Assembly (NCBI RefSeq): GCF_021726515.1
Contig: NZ_JAKKCJ010000004.1
Span: forward strand, 248,001-312,000
Direction: 5' to 3'
Length of the DNA stretch: 64,000 nt
DNA from: Vibrio sp. CK2-1
GTDB taxonomy: Bacteria; Pseudomonadota; Gammaproteobacteria; Enterobacterales; Vibrionaceae
A model generated the notes under the pieces. That model was given only the letters and a program-made list of their open reading frames with translations, did no database searches and was not told where the DNA came from. Below are positions 8,290 through 17,684 of this stretch, one piece after another. The translations under genes and the position numbers were made by a program. Numbering within the stretch: the stretch's first letter is position 1; every line of letters begins with the position of its first letter.

Positions 8290-9024
8290 TTACACCCACA
8301 AGGCCTTAATTGGAGTCTCAGGGCTGTAATGGTGATAAATCTGCGCCTGTAGTAGTTCAGCAGTTGCAATAGCGTCAACGAGCGCATGGTGAGGCTGATA
8401 GGCTGGTAGGTTATAACGACTACGACTGGTACCTAAACGTACTGACGCAGGCTTCTTGCCACGCAGTTTATCCCACCAACCACTGACTGCTTGCTTCTGC
8501 ACTTCAGATTCAATGGCTAAAGTATCCACCATAGGAAACAGAATACCTTCGTTGATCCGCTCCATTAATGCCCGGTGAAAGAATTGGCGCTCAATGTATT
8601 GATAATGAACGACTACGACCTTTCCAGCCAGCGAATCCAAAACCTCATCCAAGATACGTCTTAGATCCGGTGCATCAGATAAATCACTATGAGTAATACC
8701 ATGGATAACCACAGAATCTTCATTAAGTGGTTTACGCGGTTTTACGAGCCAGTGTTTACTTTGTTTACAGTAGATCCTTTGCAGGGTAAACGGAATTAAC
8801 CCTATGCTAATAATACCGTCTTTATCGATATCTAAACCGGTTGTTTCAAAATCTAATGCGACGAATTCTACTTCTGATAGTGGCGTTTCAGGATCGATGA
8901 CGCCGCTTTGATAAAAGTGTTTTAAGCGTGAATCTTTTACAGAGTTAACTTGCTGCTCAAAGTGCTGCTGCCAGGTTAACTTAGGCTCCAAATAGGCCAG
9001 CTTGTTGTCAGTCTTCTTTTTCAT
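8290..9024 (-). CDS. DnaQ-like 3'-5' exonuclease (DEDD fold)
   Basis: 244 residues. Exo I motif LDFETTGLD (about 57-65), Exo II region VVVHYQYIERQF and Exo III HHALVDAIATAEL with catalytic His and Asp. In Exo II the usual HNxxFD Asp is replaced by Glu (YIE), an acidic substitution that could still hold metal. It is likely a nuclease for DNA or RNA ends; the substrate is unknown. GTG at 9030 overlaps the Shine-Dalgarno site, so ATG at 9024 (GGAG 5 bases before) was chosen. Its start lies 12 bases after the stop of the cNMP/CBS gene, so both form one operon. Confidence 0.85.
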   Translation of the reverse strand: MKKKTDNKLAYLEPKLTWQQHFEQQVNSVKDSRLKHFYQSGVIDPETPLSEVEFVALDFETTGLDIDKDGIISIGLIPFTLQRIYCKQSKHWLVKPRKPLNEDSVVIHGITHSDLSDAPDLRRILDEVLDSLAGKVVVVHYQYIERQFFHRALMERINEGILFPMVDTLAIESEVQKQAVSGWWDKLRGKKPASVRLGTSRSRYNLPAYQPHHALVDAIATAELLQAQIYHHYSPETPIKALWV

Positions 9025-9036
9025 ATCCACTCCAAA

Positions 9037-10968
9037 TTAGCGCTTACGACGAATTGGTTCCGTCTTTTTCGCTGGTGGTGGGGCATTCTTAAAGGAATTA
9101 CCGTGATAGCGATATTTTAAGAAGTTCTGAGCATTACTTAATATTTGGAAAGCATCTTTCAGGTTACGTCTTTCAAAATCAGACATATTGTCCGGCTCAA
9201 TGTTGTTGTCCGGCTCGATTTCATTTTCAACATCTAATGCTTGGTGACGTATGCGCACCATCGAGATGTACTCCATCGCATCTTGAATATCTTCAGCACG
9301 ACCTTTAGGTAAAATACCGGCTTCAATGATGTCATCTAAACGTTCAAATGAATTTTGCGCACGAGAACCTACGGCCAGCGCATGAACACGAATAAGATCC
9401 GCAAGCGGAGCAGTACCACGGCGTTTCAGGTTGATCGAGTTGTTATGACGGCCATCTTTTTCCATTACAAAGCCTTTGAAAAAGCCTAGTGGTGGCGTTC
9501 GATTAATCGCATTACGTGCAAGACACGCTAAGAATTTATTATTTCTGCGTGCTCGACGAACAATAAAGCCATTTAAGCTTTCTGCCCATTTTACTCGGCC
9601 ATAAACGCCATCTAAATCAAAGAAGATAGAGCTGTTTAGTAAGGCTTTAGGATTCGGGTTATCAATCCAGTCGGCAAAACATTCTTCCCATTCAGTACGT
9701 GTCATGCGCCACATTGGGTTAGTTGCCATGATGTCACCAGTACATAGGTGATAACCACAGCGAGCCAGAGCTTGGCAGACGAACTCAGACAACTTGGCAA
9801 AGTATTCACCGTGTAGCGCTTCATCATAGCTATTGTCTAAAATGATCGCGTTGTCTTGGTCAGTCACAATCAACTGCTCATCTCTAGCCATCGAGCCTAA
9901 TGCAAGGAAGCAGTAGGGAATCGGTGGCTCGCCATATTCTTCTTCGGCTAATTCCAAAATACGCTGTTTAAAGCTGCGGCCAATTACCGCCATCGCACTA
10001 CCTACCATGTGTGAGTTAGCATCTTCATGTACCAAGCGAACAAAGCAATCTTTCACTTGCTCAGAAATGGAAACTAAATCATCAATGTTTTGCTGCTGAT
10101 ATATTTGATTAACCAGTAGTAGGCTGTTTTGTGATTCGTAACGAATGATATCCGCCACTTCAACAATACCAATTGGCTGTTTATTTTTAAGAATAGGTAG
10201 GTGATGTACGTTACAGCGTAACATTAATAGCATGGCTTCATAAATGTAGGCGTTGTGATCAAGAGAAATCAGTTCATGCGACATCACTTCACTGACTTCT
10301 GTACTTGGGTCTAATCCTTCAGCCAGTACGCGTGTACATAAATCGCGGTCAGTAATAATACCAATCACTTGGTTATCATTTTCTTCGTCAATATTAATGG
10401 AGTCATCCGTGATTAATAGCGCTGAAATATTTTCATCAGCCATTAGTTTTGCTGCCGCCTGAATCGTCTGATGTCTATCTAAACTAAAGGCTTCACGGGT
10501 TAATAAGGTTTTCACTTTAGATGTAGTTAAGTCGTTGGCATTCTTATTATCTGAAAGTGCCTGACGTAATCGTGCATGGTTTTCAATTTCAACGAAGTCA
10601 GCGAACGTATCTTCGGTTTCATATAGCTCATTGAAAACTTCAACCGGAATGCAATAGATCAGAGAATCAGCGGTGGCGGTAGCAGGCAGACGAACTTTAC
10701 CGTTCATCAATAATCCCATTTGCCCGAAGATGTCACCTTCGTCTAAACGGTTATAAAGCTCACCCTTACGGCGATAAATTTCAACTACGCCAGAGCGAAC
10801 CATATATAAATCTTTAATATGGTCGCCAAATTTGATGATAGGGGTATTTTCTCGGTAATAAGCAATTTCGGTATTGTTTGCTACGTAAGCGAGCTTTTCT
10901 TCCGGTAGGGAATCAAAAGGGGGAAATTGAGCGAGAAAGTTTTGAATTTCTTGTAATTCGGCTTCCAT
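9037..10968 (-). CDS. cNMP-binding, CBS-pair and DUF294 nucleotidyltransferase protein
   Basis: About 643 residues. The order is a cyclic-nucleotide-binding-like domain (about 10-130, with GDIFGQMGLLMNG), two CBS repeats (about 150-285, with IGIITDRDLCTRVLAEG and PIGIVEVADI), a DUF294 / GlnD-type nucleotidyltransferase core (LGSMARDEQLIVTDQDNAI, metal-binding acidic residues) and a C-terminal DUF294_C helical domain. Such proteins are thought to nucleotidylate a partner in response to nucleotide levels; the target is unknown. An upstream GTG (10977) is possible; neither start has a clear Shine-Dalgarno site, and ATG 10968 gives the usual MEAELQEIQ beginning. It sits just upstream of the exonuclease in one operon. 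Confidence 0.88.
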   Translation of the reverse strand: MEAELQEIQNFLAQFPPFDSLPEEKLAYVANNTEIAYYRENTPIIKFGDHIKDLYMVRSGVVEIYRRKGELYNRLDEGDIFGQMGLLMNGKVRLPATATADSLIYCIPVEVFNELYETEDTFADFVEIENHARLRQALSDNKNANDLTTSKVKTLLTREAFSLDRHQTIQAAAKLMADENISALLITDDSINIDEENDNQVIGIITDRDLCTRVLAEGLDPSTEVSEVMSHELISLDHNAYIYEAMLLMLRCNVHHLPILKNKQPIGIVEVADIIRYESQNSLLLVNQIYQQQNIDDLVSISEQVKDCFVRLVHEDANSHMVGSAMAVIGRSFKQRILELAEEEYGEPPIPYCFLALGSMARDEQLIVTDQDNAIILDNSYDEALHGEYFAKLSEFVCQALARCGYHLCTGDIMATNPMWRMTRTEWEECFADWIDNPNPKALLNSSIFFDLDGVYGRVKWAESLNGFIVRRARRNNKFLACLARNAINRTPPLGFFKGFVMEKDGRHNNSINLKRRGTAPLADLIRVHALAVGSRAQNSFERLDDIIEAGILPKGRAEDIQDAMEYISMVRIRHQALDVENEIEPDNNIEPDNMSDFERRNLKDAFQILSNAQNFLKYRYHGNSFKNAPPPAKKTEPIRRKR

Positions 10969-11089
10969 AAGAACCACTACTACATTATGAATTTGTAGTA
11001 ACTATAGGCAATTACGCTTATGAACTAAAGCATTAATCATATTATCTTTTTTAGTTGGTCTAAATTGATAAAAATAGTCAAGGATGATG

Positions 11090-11117
11090 AAAGAGGCTAA
11101 CGTATGGCAGCCTCTTT
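11090..11117 (-). terminator. Stem-loop after the hydrolase-OsmC gene
   Basis: AAAGAGGCT (11090-11098) and AGCCTCTTT (11109-11117) form a perfect 9-base-pair stem just past the minus-strand stop. The T-stretch is short (TTTC), so termination may be partial. Confidence 0.5.
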
Positions 11118-11140
11118 ATTGATAGTTTGGAGGTGTATTT

Positions 11141-12361
11141 CTAAACGAGTTTTGTTTGAATATCGATCTCGTTGTGTAGGGTGCGGTGAACCGGGCAGCG
11201 ATCAGCTATTTCAAGCATTCTTTGCCTTTGCTGTTCGGTCAAATCACCTTCAATCGTAAGCTCGCGGTAAATAACATCCTGAACAAACTTACCATCTATA
11301 CAATTTTGGCAATCTTCGTTATGAATTCGGTCATGGCGAAGCTGGATGTCTATTTTGGTGACATTCAATTTCTTTTGGTTGGCGTACATACGCAATGTCA
11401 TTGAAGTACAAGAGCCTAATGACGCTAGTAATAGGTCATATGGGGTTGGGCCTAAATTACTGCCACCGACACGAACTGGCTCATCTGATGGGAATTGATG
11501 AGATTCGGTAATGATATTACGTAAAAAGGCATGATTCTTTTCTTCGACAACTACCTGACCTGACGGAACGGGTTTTTCTGATGAATTAATTTTGTTATTG
11601 ATGCTGAGATAGCGCTGTACCCACGCTTGAATGGTTGTTGCTACATATTCTGCATCGTGCTTACTTGTGAGTAAGTGGTCGGCTTTATCTAAACTGATAA
11701 AACTTTTAGGATGCTTTGCGGCATTGTAAATGATCTTAGCTTGATTAATAGATACGGTTGTATCGAGTGGTGAGTGAAAGATTAGTAATGGTTTTTTCAA
11801 GTTATTAATACGTTCAGCTAAGGTATATGACTGTAGATCATCAATAAATTGTTTTTTGATGGTAAAAGGGCGTCCCGCCAGATCAACTTGCTTACTACCT
11901 TTAGCAACAATCTCGTCAATGTTATCGGTAAATTGCTTTAATACATGACTTGGTTCAGCCGGTGCACCGATAGTGACAATCGCTTTTGTTTCTGGGATGT
12001 TTTCAGCCGCCGCTAAAACGGCTGTTCCTCCTAAGCTGTGACCAATGAGAAAGTCTGGCGCTTGATAATGTTCCCGAAGGTAGTTAGCGGCGGAGTGCAA
12101 ATCGTCAAGATTGGCGGAAAAATTCGAGTTCGAAAAGTCACCATCACTATTACCTAATCCAGTAAAGTCAAAGCGTAGTACTGCTATCCCCTTATCAGCT
12201 AACCCTTTGGCGATTCTAGACGCAGACACAATATCTTTGGTGCAAGTAAAGCAATGAGCAAATAATGCAAAAGCAATGGGTTGTTCCGGTAATTCTAATA
12301 GTCCAGCAAGCTCAATGCCGTCGTGATTGGTAAAGGTAAGTTTTTTCTTTTGTACTGACAT
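11141..12361 (-). CDS. Alpha/beta-hydrolase fused to an OsmC-like peroxiredoxin domain
   Basis: 406 residues. Residues 1-255 form an alpha/beta hydrolase with nucleophile elbow GHSLGG, an acid in FHSPLDTTVS and a final His in KADHLL. Residues about 275-405 form an OsmC/Ohr-like domain with GGSNLGPTPYDLLLASLGSCTSMTLRMYA (first redox Cys) and IADRCPVHRTL (second Cys). The fusion is a known architecture of uncertain substrate, probably an esterase or thioesterase coupled to hydroperoxide reduction. AAGGAAGG precedes ATG 12361; the upstream TTG at 12376 overlaps nothing useful. It follows the VTT-reductase gene by about 60 bases in the same direction. Confidence 0.88.
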   Translation of the reverse strand: MSVQKKKLTFTNHDGIELAGLLELPEQPIAFALFAHCFTCTKDIVSASRIAKGLADKGIAVLRFDFTGLGNSDGDFSNSNFSANLDDLHSAANYLREHYQAPDFLIGHSLGGTAVLAAAENIPETKAIVTIGAPAEPSHVLKQFTDNIDEIVAKGSKQVDLAGRPFTIKKQFIDDLQSYTLAERINNLKKPLLIFHSPLDTTVSINQAKIIYNAAKHPKSFISLDKADHLLTSKHDAEYVATTIQAWVQRYLSINNKINSSEKPVPSGQVVVEEKNHAFLRNIITESHQFPSDEPVRVGGSNLGPTPYDLLLASLGSCTSMTLRMYANQKKLNVTKIDIQLRHDRIHNEDCQNCIDGKFVQDVIYRELTIEGDLTEQQRQRMLEIADRCPVHRTLHNEIDIQTKLV

Positions 12362-12422
12362 AATCCTTCCTTTCAAATACTTCTGTTGAAATTACAGTTT
12401 CTTTTAAACGTCAACCGCGATG

Positions 12423-14576
12423 CTAGCCTCTGCGCCACGTGTGATATTTTTCTAACCAATTCAAAATAGTTCGTGGAGCATGCGCTTTTTTCCATTCGCC
12501 TGCTGCGTATTTATTACCTTCAGCCCAAGTAGGATAGGCATGAATAGTGCCGAGTATTTTATTCAGCCCAAGTCCGTGTTTCATTGCTAACACAAATTCA
12601 GCAATTAAGTCGCCCGCTTGTTGAGCAACGATAGTAACGCCTAAAATAGTGTCTTTGCCTTTAGGGGTGATGACTTTGATAAAACCTTTGGTGTTGCTTT
12701 CTGCGATGGCTCGGTCTAATTCTTCAAATTCAAAGCGAGTGACTTCGTAATCAATGCCTTGTTGTTGAGCTTCGGTTTCATTAAGGCCAACACGAGCAAT
12801 TTCGGGATCAATAAATGTTGTCCAAGGGATCACACGGTAGTCAACTTTGAATTTTTTGAGATTACCAAATAGGGCGTTAACCGCGGCATACCATGCTTGG
12901 TGTGCTGCAACATGGGTAAATTGGTAAGGGCCGACAATATCACCAGCAGCAAAAATATTAGGGTACAAGGTCTCTAAATAATCATTGGTTTGCACGGTAC
13001 GATTCGTTTCTATCCCTAGATCTTCCAAACCATATCCTTCAAGGCGAGCAGAGCGTCCGACCGCGCAAAGTAGTTGATCAAATTCGATTTCAATTTCAGA
13101 GCCTTGATGCTCGACTACGATGATTTTTTGATTATCGTGTTTTTCACATCTTAAAGCCTTGTGACCGGTAAGAATTTGTACGTCACTTTGGGTTAGCTCT
13201 TGATGTGCCAGTTCGGAGACCTCTAAATCTTCGCGCAGCATAATTCTATCGGCCATTTCAATTTGAATAACCTTAGAGCCTAGACGTGCAAAGCTTTGTG
13301 ATAGTTCACAACCAATAGGCCCGCCACCTAATACGACCAGTCGCTTTGGCGGAGCATCGAGTTCGACAAAGGTTTCCCATAAGGTATCGCTAGTGACATA
13401 CCCAACTTCTTCTAAGCCTGGTAATGGCGGTACAAATGGTCTAGCACCAGTGGCAATCACAATATTTCGAGTAGTCAGCTTTTCTATTGAACCATCTTGC
13501 AGAGTAATTTCTACCGTCCATGGGTCGATGATTTTGGCGTAACCTTGTTTAACTTCAACGCCCAAGCCGGTATAGCGTTCAATGCTGTCATGTGGCTCAA
13601 CTTGGGCGATAACGTCATGGACACGTTGCATCACCTTTTTAAATGAAAAAGTGGGAGCGTGATTATCTAAACCGTAATTTTCCGCGTGCCTGAATTGCTC
13701 GGCAACTTTTGCACTTTTGATGAGCGCTTTGCTGGGTACACAACCGTAATTTAAGCAATCACCGCCCATTTTGTGGGTTTCTATCAAAGTGACTTTCGCT
13801 CGTACTGTCGCGGCGATATAACTACTAACCAGTCCTGCTGCGCCGCCACCAATGACAACCATGTTGCGATCAAACTTGTTGGGCTTATTCCATTTCGCAT
13901 AAACACGTCTTTTCTGAATGGCGGCAATAATCGATTTCGCAATGAATGGAAAGATCCCGAGTAGGGCAAATGAAACAATAAGATCAAAGGACAGAATGCC
14001 TTTTAAACTGTCTATTTGAGCTAATTGAGTACCCGCATTCACATACACTACTGTACCCGCAAGCATGCCTATTTGGCTGACGAGATAAAAAGTCAGGGTT
14101 TTGATTTTGGTTAGACCCATCAATAAATTGATTAAGAAAAATGGGAAAATAGGCACAAGGCGCAGGGTGAAAAGATAAAAAGCACCGTCACGCTCAATGC
14201 CTTGATTAATTGGTTTTAAGCGAGCTGAAAATTTCTTTTCAATGGTGTCGCGTAGTAAATAGCGGGACACCAGAAATGCCAGTGTTGCGCCAATCGTTGA
14301 AGCAAATGAGACAATAAATAATCCAGTGGTTAAGCCAAACAAGCCACCTGCGGCGAGAGTCAGAATAGCAGCTCCAGGAAGTGATAATGCGGTAATCAGG
14401 ATATAAATGACAAAAAAGCTCGCAGCAACCAAAACAGGGGAACGCTGTTGCCAGTTGCTAAAATCATCCATGCGAGCTTTTAACCCATCTAAGGTCAAAA
14501 TATGCTGTAAATCGAAAGTGAAAAACAAGCCAATAAGAATGATTGCACTCGCGAGTAGTAATAGTTTTTTTAGCAT
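12423..14576 (-). CDS. VTT/SNARE-associated membrane domain fused to a mercuric-reductase-like flavoprotein
   Basis: About 717 residues. Residues 1-215 form a DedA/TVP38 (VTT) membrane domain with the family motifs FFVIYILITALSLPGAAILTLAAGGLFG and RLVPIFPFFLINL. Residues about 235-715 form a class I pyridine-nucleotide disulfide oxidoreductase: FAD motif VIGGGAAGL, redox disulfide GGDCLNYGCVPSKAL, NADH motif VLGGGPIGCE, FAD motif NIFAAGDIVG and dimer-interface HAYPTWAE with the catalytic His and Glu. It is likely a membrane-bound dithiol reductase of unknown substrate. The frame extends upstream to 14666, but ATG 14576 (MLKKLLLL, GGAT 7 bases before) is preferred; ATG 14588 is also possible. 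Confidence 0.87.
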   Translation of the reverse strand: MLKKLLLLASAIILIGLFFTFDLQHILTLDGLKARMDDFSNWQQRSPVLVAASFFVIYILITALSLPGAAILTLAAGGLFGLTTGLFIVSFASTIGATLAFLVSRYLLRDTIEKKFSARLKPINQGIERDGAFYLFTLRLVPIFPFFLINLLMGLTKIKTLTFYLVSQIGMLAGTVVYVNAGTQLAQIDSLKGILSFDLIVSFALLGIFPFIAKSIIAAIQKRRVYAKWNKPNKFDRNMVVIGGGAAGLVSSYIAATVRAKVTLIETHKMGGDCLNYGCVPSKALIKSAKVAEQFRHAENYGLDNHAPTFSFKKVMQRVHDVIAQVEPHDSIERYTGLGVEVKQGYAKIIDPWTVEITLQDGSIEKLTTRNIVIATGARPFVPPLPGLEEVGYVTSDTLWETFVELDAPPKRLVVLGGGPIGCELSQSFARLGSKVIQIEMADRIMLREDLEVSELAHQELTQSDVQILTGHKALRCEKHDNQKIIVVEHQGSEIEIEFDQLLCAVGRSARLEGYGLEDLGIETNRTVQTNDYLETLYPNIFAAGDIVGPYQFTHVAAHQAWYAAVNALFGNLKKFKVDYRVIPWTTFIDPEIARVGLNETEAQQQGIDYEVTRFEFEELDRAIAESNTKGFIKVITPKGKDTILGVTIVAQQAGDLIAEFVLAMKHGLGLNKILGTIHAYPTWAEGNKYAAGEWKKAHAPRTILNWLEKYHTWRRG

Positions 14577-14743
14577 ATTTATATCCATATGGTGCTGATG
14601 TGGTTCGATGGTAGTACATCGATAGGAATAAACTAAGAGACAGGCTAAAGATTTAAAATATTTCACATTTAATAATTCTATTAATGTGGATTTGTGTTTA
14701 AAAGTGATAGATAGGTTCTTGTTTAATCTTTAATTATAGGCGC

Positions 14744-14774
14744 AAAAAAGGCCAGCAGAAGACGCTGACCTTTG
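14744..14774 (-). terminator. Intrinsic terminator of aspC
   Basis: On the minus strand AAAGGTCAGC pairs with GCTGGCCTTT (one mismatch) and six T follow. Confidence 0.75.
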
Positions 14775-14796
14775 AAAATGAGCATTAAAGAGAGGC

Positions 14797-15987
14797 TTAT
14801 AAAACCGCCGCAATACCTTTACATAGTGGGCCCATGTTTGATTTTGTCATGCCCGCTACGCTGATACGGCCAGAGCCGACAATGTAAATCGCAAATTCGT
14901 CTTTCAGGCGAGCAACTTGTTCTTTGCTTAAACCAGAGAAAGAGAACATGCCATTTTGAGCTTCGATAAAGCTGAAGTCTTGTGTTACGCCTTCATCTTT
15001 TAACGTTTGAACAAAAAGGGTACGCATTTCTTGAATACGGTCACGCATTTCTGCGACTTCTTTTTCCCATTCAGTACGTAACGCTTCATCATTTAAGATG
15101 TGCGTAACAACTGCTGCGCCGTGAGCGGGTGGGTTTGAGTAGATTGAACGAATGATCTTCTTCACTTGTGAAAATGCAGTGGTTGCAGTTTCAGTGGTTG
15201 CCGCTACAAGTGTGAAAGCACCAACACGTTCATTGTATAAACCGAAGTTTTTAGAGAATGAACTTGCCACTAAAATTTCATCACAGTATTGCGCGAAAGT
15301 ACGTAAACCGGCAGCATCGTCTTCAACACCTTTGGCAAAACCTTGGTAGGCAAAGTCAAATAGTGGAAGTAGACCTTTGTCGGCACACAGTTTCGCTAAT
15401 TGTTCCCACTCAGCAGCAGTAGGATCAATACCTGTTGGGTTATGACAGCAACCGTGTAGCAATACAACATCACCAGCTTGAGCATCGGCTAGGCTAGCAA
15501 GCATTGCATCAAAATCTTTATCGTGAGTTTCGGCGTTGTAGTAGTTGTATTGCGCGGTTTCTACACCAGCAGCAGTAAATACGCCGACGTGGTTAGCCCA
15601 AGTTGGGTTACTGATCCAAATTTTGCCTGCATCTAATTCACGTTTGATAAATTCGCCCGCTACACGAAGTGCACCTGTACCACCTGGGGCTTGAGCTGTT
15701 TTTGCTAGCTTATCAGTTACAATTTTTGAATCAGCACCAAAAAGAAGTTTTTGTACTGCAACGCCATATTCGGCAGTCCCTTCAATGGTTAGGTAAGACT
15801 TAGTCTTCTCTGATTCAAGTAATGCAGCTTCCGCTTTTTTAACCGTGGCTAATACTGGCGTTTGACCTTCTTCATTCTTGTAGATACCTACACCTAAGTT
15901 GATTTTGGTTGCGCGAGAATCATTCTTAAATTCTTCAGTTAAACCAAGAATCGGGTCGGCAGGTGCAGCAGGTACTTTTTCAAACAT
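14797..15987 (-). CDS. aspC: Aspartate (aromatic amino acid) aminotransferase
   Basis: 396 residues, the length of enterobacterial AspC, with which it aligns from the first residue ([16 protein letters not shown]). It is a PLP enzyme exchanging aspartate and 2-oxoglutarate for oxaloacetate and glutamate. The PLP lysine lies in [15 protein letters not shown], and [13 protein letters not shown] and the substrate-binding Arg near the C-terminus (SGRISVAGM) are present. TyrB-type activity on aromatic acids cannot be excluded. The upstream in-frame ATG at 15999 is rejected because homologues begin MFE. Monocistronic, with a terminator 24 bases after the stop. Confidence 0.93.
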   Translation of the reverse strand: MFEKVPAAPADPILGLTEEFKNDSRATKINLGVGIYKNEEGQTPVLATVKKAEAALLESEKTKSYLTIEGTAEYGVAVQKLLFGADSKIVTDKLAKTAQAPGGTGALRVAGEFIKRELDAGKIWISNPTWANHVGVFTAAGVETAQYNYYNAETHDKDFDAMLASLADAQAGDVVLLHGCCHNPTGIDPTAAEWEQLAKLCADKGLLPLFDFAYQGFAKGVEDDAAGLRTFAQYCDEILVASSFSKNFGLYNERVGAFTLVAATTETATTAFSQVKKIIRSIYSNPPAHGAAVVTHILNDEALRTEWEKEVAEMRDRIQEMRTLFVQTLKDEGVTQDFSFIEAQNGMFSFSGLSKEQVARLKDEFAIYIVGSGRISVAGMTKSNMGPLCKGIAAVL

Positions 15988-16145
15988 AATTCCGTCCATG
16001 TAAATGAGTAAATAATTCGATTATTTATACCGTTATACGCTATAGGTTACAACCGTAAATCATACTTGGTGACATGTTTGATTCATATCATTTAATCAAG
16101 TATAAACAGGCGTACACTTGTCAGTCATTTATTGAGGGGATGATT

Positions 16146-16826
16146 ATGTTTACCAAATTACCGAAGTGGGTCGAATATGGTGCGTTTACCTTAGCCTTAA
16201 TCGCGGGTTTTGTGAACGCCATCGGCTTGCTTGGTTTTGAACATCAAGCCATTTCTCATCTTTCAGGAAGTGTCACACAAATTGGTGTGAGCGCGCTGGA
16301 ACGCCCGATAGTCTCAGTGTTTTTAATCGTTTTAGTGGGTAGCTTTATTATTGGCTCAACCATCTCGGGAGTGTTAATTTCTGGAGAGTCTTTAAAGCTA
16401 GGGCGGCATTATGATCTAGTTCTACTGTTGGAAGGAATACTACTACTTATGTCAGCTAGCTTACTCCACGAACATATCAGTTGGGGTTTATGCTTAGCCT
16501 CTATGGCTTGTGGCTTACAAAATGCACTTGTAACCACTTACAGCGGCGCGGTCATTCGTACTACACATTTAACCGGTATTTTTACTGACCTCGGATTGAT
16601 GTTGGGCAGCAAAATAAAGGGTCAGGAAGTTAATAAACGAAAATTCGTTATGTTTAGTGTGATTATCTGTGGGTTCTTAAGTGGTGGCTTTCTCGGTTAT
16701 TTGGCATTCCAGCGCATTAATGTATCAGCATTAGCCATTCCCGCTGTTGGTTGTTTACTACTCTCTTTTATCTATAGAATTTATCGCCAAAAGAATAAAA
16801 ATGAACAGTTTTTCAGTGGTCGGTAA
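16146..16826 (+). CDS. DUF1275 (YoaK-like) membrane protein
   Basis: 226 residues with six predicted membrane helices. The first half contains GFVNAIGLLGF and HLSGSVTQIG, and the middle AMACGLQNALVTTYSGAVIRTTHLTGIFTDLG, both typical of the DUF1275 family. Function is unknown; transport is suspected for the family. Earlier in-frame ATGs at 16074 and 16140 were rejected: GAGGGG (16134-16139) touches the latter and lies 6 bases before ATG 16146. Confidence 0.85.
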   Translation: MFTKLPKWVEYGAFTLALIAGFVNAIGLLGFEHQAISHLSGSVTQIGVSALERPIVSVFLIVLVGSFIIGSTISGVLISGESLKLGRHYDLVLLLEGILLLMSASLLHEHISWGLCLASMACGLQNALVTTYSGAVIRTTHLTGIFTDLGLMLGSKIKGQEVNKRKFVMFSVIICGFLSGGFLGYLAFQRINVSALAIPAVGCLLLSFIYRIYRQKNKNEQFFSGR

Positions 16827-16905
16827 CACTTTTCAACCTCATTCATCATAACGTCATGACAGCTAGAGTGGTTCTAGTTTAAGCTTCCAATATTCAAGGA
16901 TGAAT

Positions 16906-17385
16906 ATGGAACAATGGAAAATGACACCACGCGCAAAATCTTATCTTAATCACTACCTTTTCTCATTAAACGAGAATTTACGTCGACGCTACACCTCATT
17001 TAGTGCCGATTTCTTTTGTGCCACAGAGCAAGATGCCAATACTTGTGCCGACCTCGTTGTGCAAGGTGAAAAAACGGCAACCTGTAGCTTGAAATATTGG
17101 TATGAAAAAGCCAATGAACCGATGCCGGAAGTCGGGCACTTGCAAGTGGTTTTGAATTGGGATGGCGAGCCACAATGCATTATCGAAACATTAGAAGTGT
17201 TTGAAATTCCGTTTAATCAAATGACTGAACAATTCGCTTTTGATGAAGGTGAGGGCGATAAATCACTTGCGCATTGGCGTAAAGCTCATCAAGCGTTTTT
17301 TGAACAAGAGTGTCAGCAAGAAGGCATCACATTTGATGAAAATATGATGCTGGTATGTGAGCGCTTTAAGAAGGTTTATCCGTAA
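16906..17385 (+). CDS. ASCH-domain protein
   Basis: 159 residues. The ASCH fold (a PUA-like beta barrel) is indicated by the central LVVQGEKTATCSLKYWYE (GxKxxT motif) and VVLNWDGEPQCIIETLEVFEIPF followed by DEGEGDKSLAHWRKAHQAFF. ASCH proteins bind RNA or modified nucleosides; YqfB is an amidohydrolase of N4-acetylcytidine, but this protein is of the longer type. The AAGG site is 6 bases before ATG 16906 and touches the alternative ATG at 16900, so the later start was chosen. It is followed after 14 bases by the ABM-domain gene, probably co-transcribed. Confidence 0.8.
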   Translation: MEQWKMTPRAKSYLNHYLFSLNENLRRRYTSFSADFFCATEQDANTCADLVVQGEKTATCSLKYWYEKANEPMPEVGHLQVVLNWDGEPQCIIETLEVFEIPFNQMTEQFAFDEGEGDKSLAHWRKAHQAFFEQECQQEGITFDENMMLVCERFKKVYP

Positions 17386-17399
17386 TTCTGGAGTATTAA

Positions 17400-17684
17400 A
17401 TGCCCAAAGTTGTTTTACAGGGATACATTATTGTTCCAGAGAAAGAGCTTGAACTTATAATCAATGAACTTGAGAACCATCGTCTGTTAACTTGGCAAGA
17501 AGAGGGTTGTTTGGCTTTTAGTGTGGAGCAATGCTCTAATAACCCATGCCGGTTTAATGTCTATGAAGAATTTACCGATCAAGCTGCTTTTGACATTCAT
17601 CAACAAAGGGTAAAAGCATCACTCTGGGGAAGAGTGAGTCAAAACGCAAAACGACATTATCAAATTACTAATGAAAATAATTAA
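17400..17684 (+). CDS. Antibiotic-biosynthesis-monooxygenase (ABM) domain protein
   Basis: 94 residues of the dimeric alpha-beta barrel type. The pattern fits: an initial strand VVLQGYIIV, a helix EKELELIINELENHR, an EEGCLAFSVEQC strand and the VYEEFTDQAAFDIHQQRVK end that is characteristic of ABM/YgiN-like proteins. Function is not assignable beyond the fold. GGAG precedes ATG. Its last 4 bases overlap the end of the converging methyltransferase gene. Confidence 0.8.
   Translation: MPKVVLQGYIIVPEKELELIINELENHRLLTWQEEGCLAFSVEQCSNNPCRFNVYEEFTDQAAFDIHQQRVKASLWGRVSQNAKRHYQITNENN

Noticed and set aside
12362..12422. Possible promoter or terminator between the VTT-reductase and hydrolase-OsmC genes
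   Set aside because: No clear hairpin or -35/-10 pair could be seen; read-through is equally likely.
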